IMG/VR virus record: IMGVR_UViG_3300032046_000073 | Coordinates: 1-41,078 of that record | DNA: 41,078 nt | Direction: 5' to 3' (one strand) | DNA from: a virus | In this document: in pieces, positions 38,040-41,078 of the stretch | How the letters are laid out: every line of letters starts with the position of its first letter | How positions within the stretch are numbered: position 1 is the first letter of the stretch | Notes under the pieces: generated by a model | What the model was told of the DNA's origin: nothing | What the model saw: only the letters and a program-made list of their open reading frames with translations | Database searches by the model: none | Made by a program: the position numbers and the translations under genes

Positions 38040-39629
38040 TTACCTCACCCTCCCCGGCATTTGCTTTTTTGTCTCATTGTCATCTGGTATTTCACAAATT
38101 AGGCTCTCTGAACTAATTAGCATGCAACTCATTGACACCGCATTTTCAATTGCTTTTCTTGTAACTTTAATGGGGTCTATAATTCCCGCCTCGACCAAGT
38201 CCTTAAATTCATTCTTCTTAGCATCCCAGCCCCAACTCAAATTCTTATTTTCTAAAATCTTTTCAATTATTGTCTCTGGATTTTTACCAGCATTCTCAAC
38301 AATCTTTTTAATTGGAGCTTTTATCGCTTCATAAAATATTTGTTCACCTAAATCTTGAGTTTCCTTAACCAATCTTAGCAAGACCACACCGCCCCCCGCC
38401 ACAATACCCTCCTCGACCGCCGCTCTTGTGGCAGCTAAGGCATCCTCTATCTTGTGTTTTTTATAGATTAACTCTTGCTCGGTAGCCGCCCCAATTCTAA
38501 TTACTCCAATCCCACCTGATAATCTCGCTATTCGTTCTTTAATTTTATCTCGATCAAAGTCCGAAATAGCTTCTTTATAACCCTGCTTTAAGATTTTGAC
38601 TCTATCTTTTATTTTTTTATCACTTCCACCTCCCTTTACGATAATCGTATAATCGTGTTTTGAAATTACTCTCTCTGCCGAACCTAAATCCTGCGATGTG
38701 ACATCCTCTAATTTATCAATATCTTTGGAAATAAACTTTGCCCCACAAGCCACCGCAATATCTTCGCCTTGATTAGTTCTCTCCTCATCAAGTCCAGGAA
38801 GTCTTATCACTAAAAACGAAAATATATTTTTAATTGTATTTGTTACAGCCGTAGTTAGAGCTTCGTTTTTCATATCATCGCAGATTATCACTAATCCTTT
38901 AATGCCTTTAGCTAAAAGTCCGTCTGCTAAAGGTGATAATTCCTCATTAATAGAAATTATATGATCTGTTACCAATATTGGTACATCTTCATAGACCGCT
39001 TCTTGTCTGAAGGGATTAGTCATCAAATAGGGAGTGATAAAACCCTGCTCAAACTTAATTCCTTTTGCGACATCTTTTTCGAGTTTTATATCCTTTGAAG
39101 TCTCAACTGTAATAGCTCCGTCTTTACCAACCTCGTGCATCATTTCACCAATAAGTTTACCAGTAACTTCATCTTCAACCGCGATAGTAGCCACTTGGAC
39201 TAACTCCTCAATAGAGTTCAGTGGTTTTGATATTTTTTTAAGAGCTTCGATTGTTTCTTTTGATGCTCGTTCAATCCCTTCTTTAATCTCGATCGGGTCC
39301 CGGCCAGAAAGAATGTATTTAACCCCCTCGTTTGCTAAAGAGGCAGCAAGTATTACTGCCGTTGTTGTTCCATCACCCGGCTCGTTTTGTTTGGTTGCGA
39401 CTTCCTTTATAGACTGAACCCCCACATTAACCCAAGGGTCTTTAGTTTTGTTAAAAAATGATGCTATTGATACACCATCATTAGTGATAATAGGTGGTGC
39501 TGTATCCCTCGACAAAATAGCATTTTTCCCTTTTGGGCCAAGAGTAGCGCCAACCGCCTTTGATACGATATTAATCCCCTCTAATAGTTTCGCCCGGGCA
39601 TTATCACCAAAAATAACTTCCTTACTCAT
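38040..39629 (-). CDS. groEL: GroEL-like chaperonin
   Basis: 529 residues, close to the usual ~545. ATP-site motifs are intact: AVGATLGPKGKNAILSRD, NDGVSIASF, EPGDGTTTAVILAASL (Asp86), KIEDALAATRAAVEEG and GIVAGGGVVLLRL. The apical domain (EQGFITPYLMTNPFRQEAVY, ICDDMKNEALTTAVTNTIKN) is more divergent from bacterial GroEL, and the C-terminus (ETKKQMPGRVR) lacks the GGM tail. It should fold phage proteins, perhaps capsid, together with the GroES at 39817. Start overlaps the stop of the small gene at 39629. Confidence 0.93.
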   Translation of the reverse strand: MSKEVIFGDNARAKLLEGINIVSKAVGATLGPKGKNAILSRDTAPPIITNDGVSIASFFNKTKDPWVNVGVQSIKEVATKQNEPGDGTTTAVILAASLANEGVKYILSGRDPIEIKEGIERASKETIEALKKISKPLNSIEELVQVATIAVEDEVTGKLIGEMMHEVGKDGAITVETSKDIKLEKDVAKGIKFEQGFITPYLMTNPFRQEAVYEDVPILVTDHIISINEELSPLADGLLAKGIKGLVIICDDMKNEALTTAVTNTIKNIFSFLVIRLPGLDEERTNQGEDIAVACGAKFISKDIDKLEDVTSQDLGSAERVISKHDYTIIVKGGGSDKKIKDRVKILKQGYKEAISDFDRDKIKERIARLSGGIGVIRIGAATEQELIYKKHKIEDALAATRAAVEEGIVAGGGVVLLRLVKETQDLGEQIFYEAIKAPIKKIVENAGKNPETIIEKILENKNLSWGWDAKKNEFKDLVEAGIIDPIKVTRKAIENAVSMSCMLISSESLICEIPDDNETKKQMPGRVR

Positions 39630-39820
39630 TAGATTACCTCCTTAAAATTTAAATTTGCAAAATTACCATAACATTTTTTGGCTACCCTATCGTAAGCAAG
39701 AGCAGCTTCTTTTTTATCATCAAAGCGACCATTGAAAGACCACTTATATTTATTTAATAATTTATAATCGTCATTATCCAATATCATAAATTTACCTTGA
39801 GACAATTTTATCTTCTTCAT
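39629..39820 (-). pseudogene. Remnant of an HNH-AP2 homing endonuclease (core deleted), 63 aa
   Basis: The N-terminus MKKIKLSQGKFMILDNDDYK with LLNKYKWSF is the opening of phage AP2-type HNH endonucleases, and the C-terminus DKKEAALAYDRVAKKCYGNF then ANLNF is their AP2 DNA-binding end. The HNH core normally between them (about 80-100 residues) is missing, so two ends are fused in frame. It overlaps groES by 4 bp and groEL by 1 bp, so it may be kept for translational coupling of the two chaperonin genes or as a small DNA-binding protein. Nuclease activity is not expected. Confidence 0.75.
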
Positions 39821-40077
39821 TTTTCTATTCCCAATATTTCGTCATAATGTAAAATTACGTACTTAACTTTATCTATAAGAATATCCTGTGGCCCATAGCG
39901 TAAATAAATCACCTTATCACCTTTCTTAAATCTTCTCACCTCTTCGCCATCACCGACCGCAATAACTGTCCCCGAATCTTGTTTCTCTTCGTCTTTTTGG
40001 GTTAATAAAATACCTCCCTCGGTTTTTTCTTCTACTTTAGGTTTAACTAACAGACGATCACCGATTGGTATAATCAT
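39817..40077 (-). CDS. groES: GroES-like co-chaperonin
   Basis: 86 residues from ATG 40077 (AAGGAAGGAAA upstream). MIIPIGDRLLVKPKVEEKTE, GGILLTQKDEEKQDSGTVIA, the mobile-loop segment, DKVIYLRYGPQDILIDKVKY, then IILHYDEILGI-like end (VILHYDEILGIEK). It caps the GroEL ring. It is first in the chaperonin operon; about 130 nt upstream (40078-40207) hold no gene I can support, only a short AGTCA/TGACT inverted repeat. Confidence 0.92.
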   Translation of the reverse strand: MIIPIGDRLLVKPKVEEKTEGGILLTQKDEEKQDSGTVIAVGDGEEVRRFKKGDKVIYLRYGPQDILIDKVKYVILHYDEILGIEK

Positions 40078-40207
40078 AGTTTCCTTCCTTCTTAAAACCA
40101 GCAAGGGCGGGAGAGTCAGCTTTGACTAACCGAAGTTTTTAAGGGTGTATTTTATTGTCCTTAAAAAACATATTATCTTTTTCGCTTCGTCTCCTTTTTT
40201 GGTTAAA

Positions 40208-40345
40208 TCACAAATCTTCAGGTCTAAAAGTTTTACTAATTCTCATAGCAATTTTATTGCCTCTTTTGTCTTTTAATATCTTTGCCTTTTCCCAAAAACT
40301 CTTCATCCCCTTTTTATTATTTTGTTTAATCTTTTTACTCATCAT
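40208..40345 (-). CDS. Small basic protein (45 aa)
   Basis: ATG-ATG at 40345/40342 after AAAGGAGA and overlapping the preceding TGA. MSKKIKQNNKKGMKSFWEKA, KILKDKRGNKIAMRISKTFR, ending PEDL. Basic and helical. Unknown. Confidence 0.6.
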   Translation of the reverse strand: MMSKKIKQNNKKGMKSFWEKAKILKDKRGNKIAMRISKTFRPEDL

Positions 40346-40713
40346 TCTCCTTTCAATTTATTTAATTTCCCTAATTCTTCTTCGATTATCTTAATATGCT
40401 TACAACCAATTATATTTCCGTCATCACTAATCATCATTTTTGCATTCGATTCTTTTAATTTCTCTAAAATTCTTTTAGCCCCTCTGGCTTCGGCTTTGTC
40501 AATAACGCTTCCATCAAAAGTTCCTCGTTTATATCCCCGTTTCTCGGCGAGCTTGATTTGAGAGGAGATGAAGGATTTAAGTTCTTTATCTAAAAAACAA
40601 TCTCTTAGTCTAACAAGACTACTTCCAACACCGCTTCCACCGTCACCGCCTCCGCTTCTATAAATTGCTTTGTTTTGAAATTTCTCATCAAATTCTTCTT
40701 CCCAATTTTTCAT
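40342..40713 (-). CDS. Hypothetical protein (123 aa)
   Basis: Start at ATG 40713, because AAGGAG overlaps the stop of the repeat protein gene just upstream; longer reading frames run into that gene. MKNWEEEFDEKFQNKAIYRS, a Gly-rich linker (GGGDGGSGVGSS), then helices (LRDCFLDKELKSFISSQIKL, EARGAKRILEKLKESNAKM) and GNIIGCKHIKIIEEELGKL. No family recognised. Confidence 0.65.
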   Translation of the reverse strand: MKNWEEEFDEKFQNKAIYRSGGGDGGSGVGSSLVRLRDCFLDKELKSFISSQIKLAEKRGYKRGTFDGSVIDKAEARGAKRILEKLKESNAKMMISDDGNIIGCKHIKIIEEELGKLNKLKGE

Positions 40714-40723
40714 TTTGGCTCCT

Positions 40724-41078
40724 TCATATTTTCCCTTCCCAAAGTATCTTTGCTTTTCTGCCCCCGTGCAATCTCCAAGTAGTCCCATCAAAACTTGGCA
40801 CTAATCCTTGTTTCCACAAATCAACAGCAGGTTTAAAAGGATAAACGCCTTTTCTGATTTTCAATTTTTTGTAATCTACATATTTCCATTCTTTTAGGAG
40901 AAATAAAGAACCAATATAAGACCAGACCGAATCCCCGACCGAATCCCCGACCGAAGCCCAGACCGAAGCCCCGACCGAATCCCCGACCGAAGCCCAGACC
41001 GAAGACCAGACCGAATCCCCGACCGAATCCCCGACCGAAGCCCAGACCGAAGACCAGACCGAATCCCCGACCGAATCC
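40724..41078 (-). CDS. Repeat protein with SV tetrads, C-terminal part (5' end cut by window)
   Basis: The frame enters from the window end in tetrads such as DSVG, ASVW and DSVW and then reads SYIGSLFLLKEWKYVDYKKL, KIRKGVYPFKPAVDLWKQGL, VPSFDGTTWRLHGGRKAKIL, WEGKI-stop (TGA at 40724-40726). It is the expected tail of the protein that begins at 647; together they would give one protein of at least 330 residues. The repeat number cannot be known from this assembly. The next gene's ribosome site lies in its stop. Confidence 0.8.
   Translation of the reverse strand, partial: DSVGDSVWSSVWASVGDSVGDSVWSSVWASVGDSVGASVWASVGDSVGDSVWSYIGSLFLLKEWKYVDYKKLKIRKGVYPFKPAVDLWKQGLVPSFDGTTWRLHGGRKAKILWEGKI
40919..41078. 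repeat. 12-bp tandem repeat array (right end)
   Basis: About 13 units, same consensus as at 1-255. 41001-41078 equals 43-120 exactly (78 nt). Array boundary toward the gene end is at ATAAGACCAGACCG. Confidence 0.95.

Noticed and set aside
40919-41078. CRISPR-like array
   Set aside because: 12-bp units without spacers, coding in frame; no cas genes.

Overview
The window reads as most or all of a tailed bacteriophage genome with podovirus-like morphology (P22-type portal, scaffold, HK97-fold capsid, head-tail adaptor, beta-propeller DNA-stabilisation protein, no tape measure or sheath). The DNA is AT-rich, uses the standard bacterial code (TAA, TGA and TAG all end genes), and shows strong Shine-Dalgarno sites and dense 4-bp gene overlaps. 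The host cannot be named. No DNA polymerase, primase, helicase, integrase or tRNA is recognisable. Both window ends lie in the same 12-bp tandem repeat, inside the N-terminal and C-terminal parts of what looks like one repeat protein. The contig is therefore probably circular or permuted and opened in the repeat, or a larger genome cut there.

Almost every gene is on the minus strand, so in reading order the map runs from high to low coordinates. 41078-36420: end of the repeat protein, small genes, groES, a homing-endonuclease remnant, groEL, a string of tiny overlapping genes, terminase small subunit. 36439-28699: HNH/endonuclease VII gene, terminase large subunit carrying an intein, portal, another HNH gene, scaffold, major capsid protein. 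28585-11528: virion surface and tail genes (beta-helix protein, tandem duplicates, Gly-rich fibres, adaptor, beta-propeller protein, repeat fibres, DUF4214-like protein, a 1260-residue ejection-type protein). 11515-6409: small membrane proteins, a C39-like peptidase split in two by an HNH gene, a beta-class DNA methyltransferase, a secreted CHAP endolysin and a holin. 6293-825: small regulators (two ribbon-helix-helix proteins), a second DNA methyltransferase, a third lytic enzyme, HNH genes and an SSB-like protein.

The one exception to the minus-strand layout is a plus-strand unit at 13275-13903: a consensus promoter, about 400 nt of intricately self-complementary non-coding sequence with interleaved 10-11 bp helices, and a small membrane protein gene.

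The most unusual theme is homing-type endonucleases (seven or eight loci, two decayed). Three unrelated HNH genes share one cassette geometry: a sigma70 promoter (TTGACA/T, 17-bp spacer, -10 box) placed exactly 6 nt before the ATG, so the mRNA should be leaderless. One cassette lies inside the terminase intein in another reading frame while the intein frame stays open through it; one splits the peptidase gene; one follows portal. In the last two the -35 box contains the upstream gene's TGA stop. Other regulation visible: extended -10 promoters followed at once by a terminator-like hairpin preceded by a conserved mini-hairpin with an AAGAA loop, and a free-standing small RNA at 5755-5868.
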